A DNA stretch of 64,000 nt from assembly GCF_012396365.1 (NCBI RefSeq), contig NZ_JAAXPG010000019.1:98555-162554 (forward strand), in the 5' to 3' direction. A model generated the notes under the pieces. It worked only from the letters and a program-made list of their open reading frames with translations. It was not told the origin of the DNA and ran no database searches. Of the stretch, positions 8,507 through 17,476 are shown piece by piece (the stretch's first letter is position 1; each line of letters starts with the position of its first letter). The position numbers were made by a program, and so were the translations under genes. The stretch comes from Nocardiopsis alborubida (lineage in GTDB: Bacteria; Actinomycetota; Actinomycetes; Streptosporangiales; Streptosporangiaceae).

Positions 8507-9058
8507 ATGCCCGCGAAAGCCCCGCTGCCCATGCCCGCGCTGGGTGAGGCCACGGTCCCGCTGACCAGCTTCATCCGGCCCGCGCACCGCCACTACTTCT
8601 CCAGCCAGCCCGAGCGGCCCAACTACCGGCTGCGCCGCTACGACTTCGCCGGAACCCCGGCCGTGATGCCTCTGGTCCGGGCGTTCCTGGATACCTGCGC
8701 CGCCGCGAAGTCCGCCGACTACCGCTACCTCTTCACCCTGCTGGGCAGCGAACTCGCCAACAACAGCATCCGCCACAGCCTCTCCGGTCAGCCCGGCGGT
8801 ACCTACACCCTTCTCGTCCACCGCCACCGCACCGGACTGCACCTGGCCTGCCGCGACCGGGGCGGCCTGAGGAAGAAGGACGCCCGCCTGGAGCCCCGGG
8901 CGAACGGGCTGGACCTGGACGCCGAATCCGGTCGGGGCCTGGCCATGGTCAACGCCTTCGCCTCCGAGTGGGGCGACAACGGAAACGCCCACTTCCGCAC
9001 GGTGTGGTTCTACCTGGCCTACGACCTGACCGGAAGTCAGTGGGAATCCGGCGACTGA
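8507..9058 (+). CDS. RsbW/AbaA-like HATPase (serine kinase-type ATP-binding protein)
   Basis: 183 residues from the ATG preceded by AAGGAG at 8491-8496 (10-nt spacing). An in-frame ATG 21 bp upstream lies before that ribosome site and is not favoured. GHKL/HATPase_c fold: the N-box contains ELANNSIRHS and the G-boxes appear as CRDRGG and ESGRGLAMVNAFA. Such proteins act as anti-sigma-factor kinases or as the third member of whiJ/abaA-type triads. Divergent from the XRE gene. A GC hairpin lies between it and the next gene, which may be partly co-transcribed. Confidence 0.85.
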   Translation: MPAKAPLPMPALGEATVPLTSFIRPAHRHYFSSQPERPNYRLRRYDFAGTPAVMPLVRAFLDTCAAAKSADYRYLFTLLGSELANNSIRHSLSGQPGGTYTLLVHRHRTGLHLACRDRGGLRKKDARLEPRANGLDLDAESGRGLAMVNAFASEWGDNGNAHFRTVWFYLAYDLTGSQWESGD

Positions 9059-9088
9059 ACCCGCATCGACTGACCTGAGACGCAAGAC

Positions 9089-9125
9089 GGGCCCAGGAGA
9101 GCGCACCACCGCTTCTCCCGGGCCC
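9089..9125. terminator. Hairpin after HATPase gene
   Basis: GGGCCC-aGGAGA... pairs with ...TCTCccGGGCCC (9089-9103 with 9110-9125, one bulge). No T-run; could attenuate read-through into the 161-residue gene. Confidence 0.45.
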
Positions 9126-9171
9126 TGAATCCCCAAAACCAACTCAGACATAAGTAAGAAAAGAGGATCTG

Positions 9172-9657
9172 ATGAAGAACCCTATCCCCTTGCCCCGCCC
9201 CTCCGAAGAGGTTCGCCCCATCTCCCGGCCACTCCCGCGCCGCACTCCGCTCGTCGGTCCGGTCTGCCCGGTCTGTGACCACCCCTCCTGCCGGACCCGC
9301 CGCGCCCAGCAGCTTCCGCGTCTCGGGGGTCACCGCGCCGAGTTCGCCCACGAGCACGCCCAGGCCGCCGCCGTCCAGGCCCGCCACCGCGACCTGACCA
9401 TCTGGTGGGGTGAGGCCACCCAGTCCTTCTGGATCGCCAGCCCGGCCGGACTTACCGAGGCCGCCGACATCGACGCCCTCCTCCTGGCCCTGCGACCGCA
9501 CAGCACCCTGGACACCGACCCGCCCGTCACCCGTTCCTGGGCCAGGCCGTCCGTCGGACACACATCCGAGCCCGTGCCCGTCTCCCAGCGGATCCGTAGG
9601 AACGCCCGCACCGGCCGCCGTCCCTTCGCACGCCCACGGGCTTCCATGCCCGCCTGA
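9172..9657 (+). CDS. Hypothetical protein downstream of XRE/DUF397/ATPase triad
   Basis: 161 residues, ATG preceded by AGAGGA at 9162-9167. The N-terminus is Pro/Arg-rich with two CxxC-like cysteine pairs (CPVCDHPSC), suggesting a small metal-binding or redox knot at about residues 31-40. A mixed alpha/beta middle (60-120) contains LTIWWGEATQSFW, and the tail is basic and disordered. Similar small genes are often found beside triads of this type, but no function is known to me. It ends just before a strong bidirectional hairpin. Confidence 0.6.
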   Translation: MKNPIPLPRPSEEVRPISRPLPRRTPLVGPVCPVCDHPSCRTRRAQQLPRLGGHRAEFAHEHAQAAAVQARHRDLTIWWGEATQSFWIASPAGLTEAADIDALLLALRPHSTLDTDPPVTRSWARPSVGHTSEPVPVSQRIRRNARTGRRPFARPRASMPA

Positions 9658-9670
9658 CCGGACTCGGACC

Positions 9671-9708
9671 GCCGTTGCTGCTCCCAGCGGTACGGGAGCA
9701 GCAACGGC
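9671..9708. terminator. Bidirectional terminator, 15-bp perfect stem
   Basis: GCCGTTGCTGCTCCC (9671-9685), an 8-nt loop, then the exact complement (9694-9708). It lies between the convergent 161-residue gene and the decayed restriction-modification gene. Confidence 0.75.
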
Positions 9709-9722
9709 GGGCCCCTGGGCTG

Positions 9723-12577
9723 TCAGCAGGCGTCCAGGATCTCCAGGGGAGGCAGCGCCTCGACGATGTCGACCGTTTCCAGGCTCACCGTGACGATGCG
9801 CCCGAGGAGGTCGATGATGTAGCGGGGATCCTCGGACCAGTCGTTGGGGTCGTTGACGATCGCGCTGGCCTTGTCGGTCTTGACCTGGTAGCGGTCGATG
9901 ATCCACTCGATGGCCGACCGTGCGCCGAGCTGGTAGCGGTAGGCGCGTTCGGGGATACCGCTGACGGTCACCCGGCTGTTGTAGACGATCGTGGACCGGT
10001 CGTCCTTGCTCTTGAACTTCATCTTCTGCACGCGGTACAGCTCGGTGAGCGGGGTCGGGGTGGGGCCAGTGACCTTCTCCTCCAGCGGGTACGGCTTCAC
10101 GCTCTCGTAGCCGATGTGCAGTTTGGCGAGCTTGCGCCCGGCGTCGGCGAAGCCGTGGAAGTCCGCGACCTTGGAGACACGGGGTAGGGACCTCTTGAGG
10201 TCCGCCGAGAACTGACTGCGATACTCGGGGGAGTGAAGGAGGCCGTAGACGTAGTAGAAGATGTCGTCCTTGCTGACCTCGGGAACGCCTGCGCCTTCTC
10301 CGACCCCGGATCGGCGATCGCCGCCGTGATCCGGGTGACGTGGCGCTCGGCGATCGTGGCGATGTCGTCCGCCCAGTCCTCCCAGTAGTGCCGCTCGCCG
10401 ACCTTGGTCACGATCCGCGCGTAGACGGTCTCGTGGAGCTGGTTCCAGTCGTAGGCGATCATGTCCTGCACGGCCTGGTCGGCCCCGCTGGCGCTGTCCG
10501 CGCCTTCGCCGCCTCCGTCCCGCCCCTGGCCGCCCAGGCCCTCCCGGGTGCTGTCGAAGTCCTCCACGGTGACCGAGCCGACCATGATGTTCTTGGGCTT
10601 GTTGCGGTTGAGGTGGATCTGGTTGACGGTGGCGTTGAACCGGTCGTCGTGGGAGCGCAGGGCCTGGAGCACCTGCCAGACGGTCTTGTAGCGCTTGTTG
10701 TCGCTGAGCGCCTTCTCGGGCTTCCCGGTGGTGGGGATGCCCACCGGCAGGATGATGTAGCCGTACTCCTTGCCCTCGGCCTTACGCATGACGCGCCCGA
10801 CCGACTGCACCACGTCCACGACCGAGTTGCGCGGGTGCAGGAACAGCACCGCGTCCAGGTCGGGGACGTCCACGCCCTCCGACAGACAGCGGGCGTTGGT
10901 CAGGATGCGGCAGGTGTCCTCGCCCGGGTCGGCCTTGAGCCACTCCAGGAGCTTGTTGCGCTCCAGGGCGTTGAACCCGCCGTCCACATGCTGGACCTCG
11001 CACCTCAGGCGGGCCTAGCCTTGCTCGTCGCGCTCGACGTTGACCTCGTCGATGACGGCGGGGAACTTGTCCCGGATGTGCTTGGACTCGGCGATGCTGC
11101 GGGCGAAGGCCACCGCCCGGCGCATCGGGGCCTCACCCGGTTTGAACCCCTCGCCTTCGGGGGTGTGTCCGGCCCGCTTGGACAGGCCGTTCCAGCAGCC
11201 GACGATCTTGGCGGCGTCGTCGATGTTGAGCTCGCTGTCCTCGGCCATCTGGGACTGCAGCGTCGAGGACAGGGCGGTCTCGTCGACGTTGAGGATGAGC
11301 ACGCGGTAGTCGGTGAGCAGACCCCGCTCCACGGCCTCGCCGAAGCCGAGCCGGTGGAACTCCGGGCCGAAGAGGGACTCGTCGCTCATCGAGCACAGGA
11401 CGGCGTCGTTGTCCTCGGCGGTGCTCGCGGTCTTGTCGTCGAACATCCGGGGCGTGGCCGTCATGTACAGGCGCTTGTCGGCGCGCAGGTAGTCGTTGTC
11501 GTGCACCTTGACGAAGTGCGACTCGGTCTCCCCGGCCAGGATGACGCCGGTGGTGCGGTGCGCCTCGTCGCAGATGATGAGGTCGAAGTCGCCCAGTCCG
11601 GCCTTCTGCGCCCCGTGCACGGCCGCGATGGACTGGTAGGTGGAGAAGACCACCTGCAGGCCCTCGCCGGTCGCGGTGCGCTCGACCTGCTCGATGAGCT
11701 TGGCGGCGTCGGTGGTGGCGGGCAGGGCCAGGTCATGGGTGCCCATGTCCTGGAAGTCGGCCTCGGCGGCCTTCTTGCCGACCTTGGTGTCGGAGCACAC
11801 CGCGAAGCTGCGCAGGGTGGTCTGGCACTGGGCGGACCACTCGCGCAGGGTCTGCGACAGCAGGGAGATGGACGGGACCAGGAACAGCACCCGGGTGGGG
11901 CCCTCGCCCTCCGCGGACCGCTCGGCGGCCAGGCGTTCGGCGATCTTGAGCGAGGTGAAGGTCTTGCCGGTGCCGCAGGCCATGATGAGCTGGCCGCGGT
12001 CGAGTGAGGCGAAGTTGTCGAAGACCGCGTCCACGGCCTCCGCCTGGTGGGGGCGCAGCTCGTTGGGGGGCGTGCGCTGGAGCTCGATCCTCGCGTCGAG
12101 CGCGGGCCAGACGCGCTCTCACTCGATGGGGCTGTCGGCGATGTCGGCCAGGCCCAGACATACCACCTTGACCTGCTGGTCGAGTGCCTTCTCGGCGTTG
12201 AACCCCCACTTGTCGGTGGTGGAGATGATCATGCGCTCGGTGAAGGGGGCCCGGCCCGAGGCGGTGAAGAAGGAGTCGATGTCCTCCCTGCGCAGGGTGT
12301 GCTGCGGCTCGTAGAACTTGCACTGGATCGCGCAGTAGCCGCCCTCGACCGTCCTGGCGACCAGGTCGATGCCGTCGTCGCGCCGGTCGGGGGCGTCGGG
12401 CCAGTCCGCCCACCGCCACACCTTGTCGAACCGGTTGGCGTAGGTGGGGTCGGTGCTCAGGTAGGCGACCATGAGGTTCTCGAAGAGGGTGCCGCGCTGG
12501 TGGTTGCTCGTCGAGATCTCGCGGATGTGCGCGACGATGTCGTGCACCGTCCTGGAGGGGCTGGTCGTTTCGGCCAC
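9723..12577 (-). pseudogene. Decayed type ISP-like restriction-modification/helicase gene
   Basis: Read from 12577 leftward, the pieces belong to one long protein. First is an Mrr-like PD-(D/E)xK nuclease domain (12577-12119; GIDLVA, QCK). Next is an SF2 translocase (to about 10300) with GTGKT, DEAH, TATP and QSVGRVMRK. Last is the C-terminal specificity-type domain (GIPERAYRYQLG, IVNDPNDW). Four lesions are visible: TGA at 12119-12121 where Trp fits before ERVWPALD; TAG at 11015-11017 between DEQG and ARLRCEV; a one-base loss near 10281-10283 that shifts the frame before PEVSKDD; and no segment for the coupler and N6-adenine methyltransferase expected between helicase and specificity domains. 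About 950 codons remain versus roughly 1,550 or more in LlaGI/LlaBIII-type enzymes. Domain identity is solid; the exact family label is by recall. Confidence 0.85.
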
Positions 12578-13070
12578 TGCGCGCCCTGCTTTCCGTACCG
12601 CTGTCGGCGTGCGGGAGGGGGCGCCGCGTCCGCATGGGGGTCCCGGCCAGCCTAGTCTCCCGTGCGGACGGCCGACCCTTGCCCGGTTCGGCCCGGACCG
12701 GGACGCGAACCCGTGCCCGGCGTTGCCTCCGCCACACGGAGCGAAACGCGGCGTTTCCTACTCAGCGGCTCAGTCAATTGCCGCAGATCGTGGAGGCCGT
12801 GGAGGCCGTGGAGGCCAGTGGGTTCACCGGTCGTGTTCACAAGAGCTGTCCGGATGCGGCCACGATCGTCCTGCTTCTCCTGGGCGTCCGCGCGTCTCAG
12901 CCTGCCCTCAGAAAGCTAGAGTGTCGTCGACATCCGGCATTCGGGACATTACCCACTGTTTCTGCTCGGGTGTGCACATAGACAGTGCCGACCATGGCAG
13001 GGCCAACGGCTTCCGAGACTGCTGGCCTGCTGCATGTGAGGTCAATGCAGAGCGAAGTTCAGGAGAGATC
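12578..13070. other. Intergenic region with 9-bp tandem repeat
   Basis: About 490 bp without a convincing gene. GTGGAGGCC is repeated three times head to tail at 12790-12816. Promoters for the leftward pseudogene and the rightward ESX-like operon must lie here; neither has clear -35/-10 boxes. AGGAGA at 13061-13066 is the ribosome site of the next gene. Confidence 0.5.
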
Positions 13071-13409
13071 ATGGCAGTCGGTATGAACGCTACTGAGGCC
13101 TACGCTGGAGGAGACGCGTCCCTCACCGCCGCCTCCAGGCTCCGTGACCTCGCTGACGACTGGACCGAAGCCGTGGAAGACGTCGAGACGACCATGACCC
13201 ATGCGCCGGGCGTGACGGGATGGGGTTCCTTCGGAACCGAGCAGGAGACGCACATGCAGGATGTCCAGGGACATGCTCGGACTCTTGCCACGAACATCCA
13301 GGCGGCGGCTTCAGAGGGCGAGCGGACCGACAGTGAGGCCGCATGGGAATACCGCTCGACGTCGAGTTCCCCCATCCTCGGACGCGCGGTCAACGCACAG
13401 CAGTTCTAG
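13071..13409 (+). CDS. WXG100-like small helical protein (ESX-type substrate candidate)
   Basis: 112 residues from an ATG with AGGAGA 4 bp upstream. Size (about 100 aa), all-helical character and a central GWGSFGTE turn between two predicted helices resemble WXG100/ESAT-6-like substrates or chaperone partners of type VII secretion. The motif is G-W-G rather than W-x-G, so the assignment is by fold-like features only. First gene of a three-gene set with an 818-residue protein 41 bp downstream and a lipoprotein. No EccC-type ATPase is present in the window. Confidence 0.55.
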   Translation: MAVGMNATEAYAGGDASLTAASRLRDLADDWTEAVEDVETTMTHAPGVTGWGSFGTEQETHMQDVQGHARTLATNIQAAASEGERTDSEAAWEYRSTSSSPILGRAVNAQQF

Positions 13410-13450
13410 ATTTCCCTCCCCCTCCCCCACCATAATTGGAAGACGCGTCC

Positions 13451-15907
13451 ATGGCCGACGAAAACTACCAGATCTCCATCAAAGAGTGTGACGTCAGCGT
13501 CCATCTGCTGCAGAGTCAACAGCAGAGGTTCGACGAAATGTACTCGAACATTTGCGGGAAATCCGCCACCTACAACGCCGTGGCTAACACGACCGCGACG
13601 GAGTTCTCCGAGTTGGTGTCTGAGGACATCATGGCGGCGGTGGACGAGAACGAAGAGGCCTGGAGCAGCGCTCTGACAGCCTGTATCCACGCTGTGGGGG
13701 TCATCTCGACCTATCGCGTGGCAGTGCAGAACTACAACGACCGGGCCGAGGAGATCGAAGAGAACTTCAGGCATGACATAGCCGGAGCGGAGACCGACTC
13801 CGAGAGGCAGGCCTCGGTCGACAAATACCAGCCGCAGGCTGACGAGGCGTGGGCCTCACTGGAGGAGCAGGCCGCAGTAGTGTCCGACATGCTGGCGGAC
13901 GGTCCGACACCCGAGCACATCCGCACTCTCACCGAAGCAGGGCACCTGGGAGATGTTCCCGGTGGGATTCTGTATGTCGTCACGGGGGACGAGGACTACT
14001 TCGCGGTCCCACCCGGCATGGACGGTTCCGAGATAGGCGAGACCATCCAGCTCGCCGCGGAAGGCGACGAGGCTGCTCTGGAGCGGCTTGATGAGAACCT
14101 CGCACTGATGAATGCCTTCATGGCGTATGTCGCGCGTAAACAGGAGAACGGTGGCCAGTTCACCGAACGTGAGTTGGAGATCCTGAATGATCTGAACGCT
14201 CACCTGAATGACGCGGACGCGTCGGAGTCAAGCGGCCAGGGGACAACCTCGGGTTCCAACCTTGACGCGCAGGAGCACGAGTTCTTCGACTCGATCGAGG
14301 CCATCCGTGACAGCGAGCACCTGTCACAGGAACAGCGGGACCAGTTGTTGGCCGTGATCGGTGGTTCCGTCCTCGCCGCTTCCGACGAACGCATGGGCGG
14401 CGGCTACGAGAACCTGCCCGAGGTCGTCAGGAACACGATCGAGGGTCCGAGGATGCACAGTCCCACGTCAGCGCTGAGCAACGGTTATTCGCCTGACTGG
14501 GCGGGGGACTTCGAGACGCTGACGGAGATGTTCGAGAGCGCCAACCAGACGGCGAAGGAGGAGACCGGTCATCCGCTCCAGGGCGGCACGGAACTGTCAG
14601 CTCACGCGATCGGTACCGTCGCGGGCGCCGTTGAGAGCACGGACACCGGGGGAGCCGCGGAGGAGACCCTGCGGACCATGCTGGAGTTCGCCACGCAGAA
14701 CACGGACGCCAACTACACGATCCTGACCGGTGAGTACCCGGACGGAGAGAGCTACCGGCACCCGGTGGAGTTCGTCGGTCCCGGAAGCCAGGCCGGGACC
14801 GACGAAGCAGCACTGGTCGCGGCCCTGTTCAGTCATGACTGGGACCACGGGGGCGAAGCCGTCAGGGGACTGACGGACTGGATCGCCGAAGACGGTGGTT
14901 CAGGCGACGACGCGATCAAGGAGCGGGCTGACCGGGCATTCGAGGGTCTGATCAACATCATCACCGATCCGGATGCCCAGGAAAAGCTCAGCAGCACCGA
15001 GTACGACGTGGTGGGTGAGGGGCCGGACGGCGAGGAGTTCACCTGGAGAAAAGCGCCGATGGGACTCTTGAACCCGGAGATATCGGATAGTTTTGCTGGA
15101 ATATTCGAAGCCTACATCGACGAATTTGCCAGCCTTGACATCCTGGATGGAAGTAACAGTATCAATGATGAGATAGAGACCAGTTACAGTTCTGAGCAGG
15201 GTCTGGTTATAGGTCTAGATGGACGCACGGCTTTCACGAGCTTGATCGCAGGCGACGGGGAGGCTACGGTGCGCATGTTTGAGGCCGCTGGAGATTACGC
15301 GCAGAATAATATGTATGAGTACTTCACCGATTCTGAATTTGGAGAAGATTATGAGCCAGGGCGAGAAGTCGGAATCCTGTGGAATTCTGTAGGCTTTGGT
15401 ATGGCTGACGCTGTGGGTGACCGTATTGATAGCCATAACGCTGATATCATGAATTGGAATAAGAATGCAGGTTACGTTGTCGACATGATGGCGGCAGGGA
15501 TCCCTGAAGCACTCGCCGCGGAGCCAGTGAAGATGTTCCTCAAGGAGATGTTCACGGAAGAACAGTTGAATTCTCGGGATGTGAACCCACCAAGCAATGG
15601 GCAGATGTATAATAACATTTCATCAAGGCTTGATGCGATCCTCTTGGATTCCGCCCTCGAGGCGTTTTATGACTCAACTGACGGGGGGGATGGACATATT
15701 CCGGATGAAATGGTCGATGAAAATGGAGATTTCATCAGGGATTGGGGCGAGTGGGGTCCGGGCGACCCTGAAACTCGCCCCCTCAGGGATAGTACATGGA
15801 CAATTGTCGAGCAACAAGATATGCCAGTTCCTTCAGGGAGTCCTAATGTGGGCACGCATTTCGACCATTTCATGGAGGCAATGGAAGGTGTCATGGGTAT
15901 CTCATGA
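13451..15907 (+). CDS. Large ESX-associated-like protein of unknown function
   Basis: 818 residues from the ATG at 13451, chosen because GGAAGA lies 7 bp upstream; a TTG 15 bp earlier is less likely. The first 110 residues are helical and WXG100-like (LLQSQQQRFDEMYSNICG). A helical linker (to about 165) and a long acidic region follow, with recurring HLSQEQRDQLL- and ALAAEPVKMFL-type helices. Total size and layout recall large actinobacterial DUF6571-type proteins, a weak match by memory. There is no signal peptide, consistent with ESX-type export or cytoplasmic action. The last quarter (from about 15060) is clearly AT-richer. Its stop overlaps the next start by 4 bp. Confidence 0.6.
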   Translation: MADENYQISIKECDVSVHLLQSQQQRFDEMYSNICGKSATYNAVANTTATEFSELVSEDIMAAVDENEEAWSSALTACIHAVGVISTYRVAVQNYNDRAEEIEENFRHDIAGAETDSERQASVDKYQPQADEAWASLEEQAAVVSDMLADGPTPEHIRTLTEAGHLGDVPGGILYVVTGDEDYFAVPPGMDGSEIGETIQLAAEGDEAALERLDENLALMNAFMAYVARKQENGGQFTERELEILNDLNAHLNDADASESSGQGTTSGSNLDAQEHEFFDSIEAIRDSEHLSQEQRDQLLAVIGGSVLAASDERMGGGYENLPEVVRNTIEGPRMHSPTSALSNGYSPDWAGDFETLTEMFESANQTAKEETGHPLQGGTELSAHAIGTVAGAVESTDTGGAAEETLRTMLEFATQNTDANYTILTGEYPDGESYRHPVEFVGPGSQAGTDEAALVAALFSHDWDHGGEAVRGLTDWIAEDGGSGDDAIKERADRAFEGLINIITDPDAQEKLSSTEYDVVGEGPDGEEFTWRKAPMGLLNPEISDSFAGIFEAYIDEFASLDILDGSNSINDEIETSYSSEQGLVIGLDGRTAFTSLIAGDGEATVRMFEAAGDYAQNNMYEYFTDSEFGEDYEPGREVGILWNSVGFGMADAVGDRIDSHNADIMNWNKNAGYVVDMMAAGIPEALAAEPVKMFLKEMFTEEQLNSRDVNPPSNGQMYNNISSRLDAILLDSALEAFYDSTDGGDGHIPDEMVDENGDFIRDWGEWGPGDPETRPLRDSTWTIVEQQDMPVPSGSPNVGTHFDHFMEAMEGVMGIS

Positions 15908-17361
15908 TGAATAGAACCGCGAGAGCGAAAAAGAGTATTCCGTTTCTTGCTCTGCTCATCACTCCTCTGCTGGCCTCGTGTTCTGTGTTTCCTGGCTGGG
16001 GGGATCCTGAGGTTGATCATGTCACCCTCTCCGAGCCTGCCGAAGCCCTTGAGGTGCCGGCGAACGTGCGATCTGTCGGCTGGACGTGGAGTTCTCCGGA
16101 GGAAACCAGCGTCAGGCACGTTAGTCCCACGTCCTATGGTCTTTCTGTGTACGTTTCCGACGGCGTCGTCGGCGTGAGTGGAGAATCTGGAGAAGAGCTC
16201 TGGAGGTACAGGCGTCTGGGCGAAAGAGCGGCGAGCATGAACGTCACTCCAGACGGGGAAACCGTTGCTGTGTCGTACGGCGCTCACGACGGAGAAACCG
16301 AGGGCGAAGAGGAACCCCCTCCTCTCTATGAGGTCGTGCTTCTTGATGCTTCCACCGGCCAGATCAAGGGGACTCAAGTCGTAGAGTTCGCCAAGATGCC
16401 CTTCGATGGGTTTGGGATCTCTTCGTATACATCAGTGGACGAAGAGTTGGGTGTTCTTTCAAACAGTTCTCGGATCATTTACCGAGATGATGAACAGGGG
16501 GAGAGTGAGGTTGTCTCCCTGGGGTTGGAGAACGATGAAGAGCTCTGGAGTACGTCTCCGGAGCAGAGCGGGGACGAAGAACTGTTTTTCGTCGCCAGGA
16601 GTTCTGTGGTATCGCGTGGCGTGCTGATTCTGTCCAGTAGTTTTGTGGATGAGAGTGTCCTGGAACCTGGGGGTTTGAGTGGGGTTAAGGACCACACGCT
16701 TGCCCTGATCGGAATTGACATCGAAACCGGCTCTGAGCTATGGCGTCATGAACTCGAAGCGAACGCAGGAATCGACCTCACGCCGTTTGATATTGTCGTC
16801 GAACCTGAGTCGGGCATGGTTGCAGCAGTCGCCGTAGGAACCAACTACTACGAAGAATGGTTGCTGGATCCGGTGACCGGAGAGACTCTCACGGACACGG
16901 GTTTCTTCACCGGTCGGGATGACACAGCGATCGGAATCCTTGAGGAAGCCATCGTAAGTTTGCGCAGGGTTTCCGAGGGGGAGTACGAGTACTCCTATTC
17001 AAACCTGTCTGGTGAAGTTCAACAGTCCGTAACTGTTCCGGGTCCTGTGGAACGGTGGGAGGGGCGGTTTACCCTGGCTCTGAAGGAATCGGTCGCATGG
17101 TTGGATGTCAACGAGCAGGCGACCGATGATTTGTCCTGGGGGCAAGCGCAATTGATGGTCACTGATTGGGACGATGGGGAAACGCGTGCGATCGATCTGG
17201 GAATCAAAGTGGAGAGGCGTCCAAACGAAGATAGGTCACATAGTTTCGCACCGAACCCCGATCCGGGAGACATGGTCATCGCTCCTGGTGCCCTGGTGGT
17301 CACAGAGGACCTGAAGACGGGAAACGGGCTATCCCGTCGTCTTGTCGGTCTCGTTCCCTGA
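15904..17361 (+). CDS. Lipoprotein with PQQ/WD-like beta-propeller
   Basis: 485 residues. A basic N-terminus, hydrophobic segment and lipobox LLASC (Cys26) mark a lipoprotein. The rest has repeated blades of the pattern Gly-hydrophobic-Ser...Ser-Gly-Glu-Glu-Leu-Trp (GESGEELWRY, ENDEELWSTS, ETGSELWRHE), as in PQQ-like beta-propellers. Such proteins usually bind partners at the cell surface rather than catalyse. ATGA overlap with the 818-residue gene indicates translational coupling. Codon use is AT-rich relative to the window, like the 3' part of the preceding gene. A possible surface receptor, chaperone or immunity partner; this is inference. Confidence 0.75.
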   Translation: MMNRTARAKKSIPFLALLITPLLASCSVFPGWGDPEVDHVTLSEPAEALEVPANVRSVGWTWSSPEETSVRHVSPTSYGLSVYVSDGVVGVSGESGEELWRYRRLGERAASMNVTPDGETVAVSYGAHDGETEGEEEPPPLYEVVLLDASTGQIKGTQVVEFAKMPFDGFGISSYTSVDEELGVLSNSSRIIYRDDEQGESEVVSLGLENDEELWSTSPEQSGDEELFFVARSSVVSRGVLILSSSFVDESVLEPGGLSGVKDHTLALIGIDIETGSELWRHELEANAGIDLTPFDIVVEPESGMVAAVAVGTNYYEEWLLDPVTGETLTDTGFFTGRDDTAIGILEEAIVSLRRVSEGEYEYSYSNLSGEVQQSVTVPGPVERWEGRFTLALKESVAWLDVNEQATDDLSWGQAQLMVTDWDDGETRAIDLGIKVERRPNEDRSHSFAPNPDPGDMVIAPGALVVTEDLKTGNGLSRRLVGLVP

Positions 17362-17409
17362 CCGAGGCCGGTGCTGGTGGAGGCCGCGCCTCAAGGCTCC
17401 CGAACCCCC

Positions 17410-17439
17410 GTCTGTCATCCAGAGCTGCTAGGCATGGGG
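17410..17439 (+). promoter_or_regulatory. Conserved 30-bp block before STM4015-like gene A
   Basis: Begins GTCTGTCATCC and ends CTGCTAGGCATGGGG. The same block, in the same phase, precedes all four STM4015-like genes (17410, 18581, 19748, 28964). It lies 38-58 bp before the start codons, so it is probably a promoter or operator. Confidence 0.6.
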
Positions 17440-17476
17440 AACATTTCGCCCCCTGAAGCATGAGAAGAGATTCCCC

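Noticed and set aside
10340..12007. 555-codon open frame on the plus strand opposite the decayed restriction-modification gene
   Set aside because: It is the antisense shadow of GC-biased codons; composition is Val/Gly/Ala/Leu-rich without any motif, while the minus strand encodes helicase motifs.
12790..12816. GTGGAGGCC repeated three times as a possible CRISPR or regulator array
   Set aside because: Units are contiguous 9-mers with no spacers; a simple microsatellite.
12634..12981. 115-codon frame in the intergenic region before the ESX-like operon
   Set aside because: No ribosome site, mixed Arg/Pro/Thr composition and overlap with a 9-bp tandem repeat.
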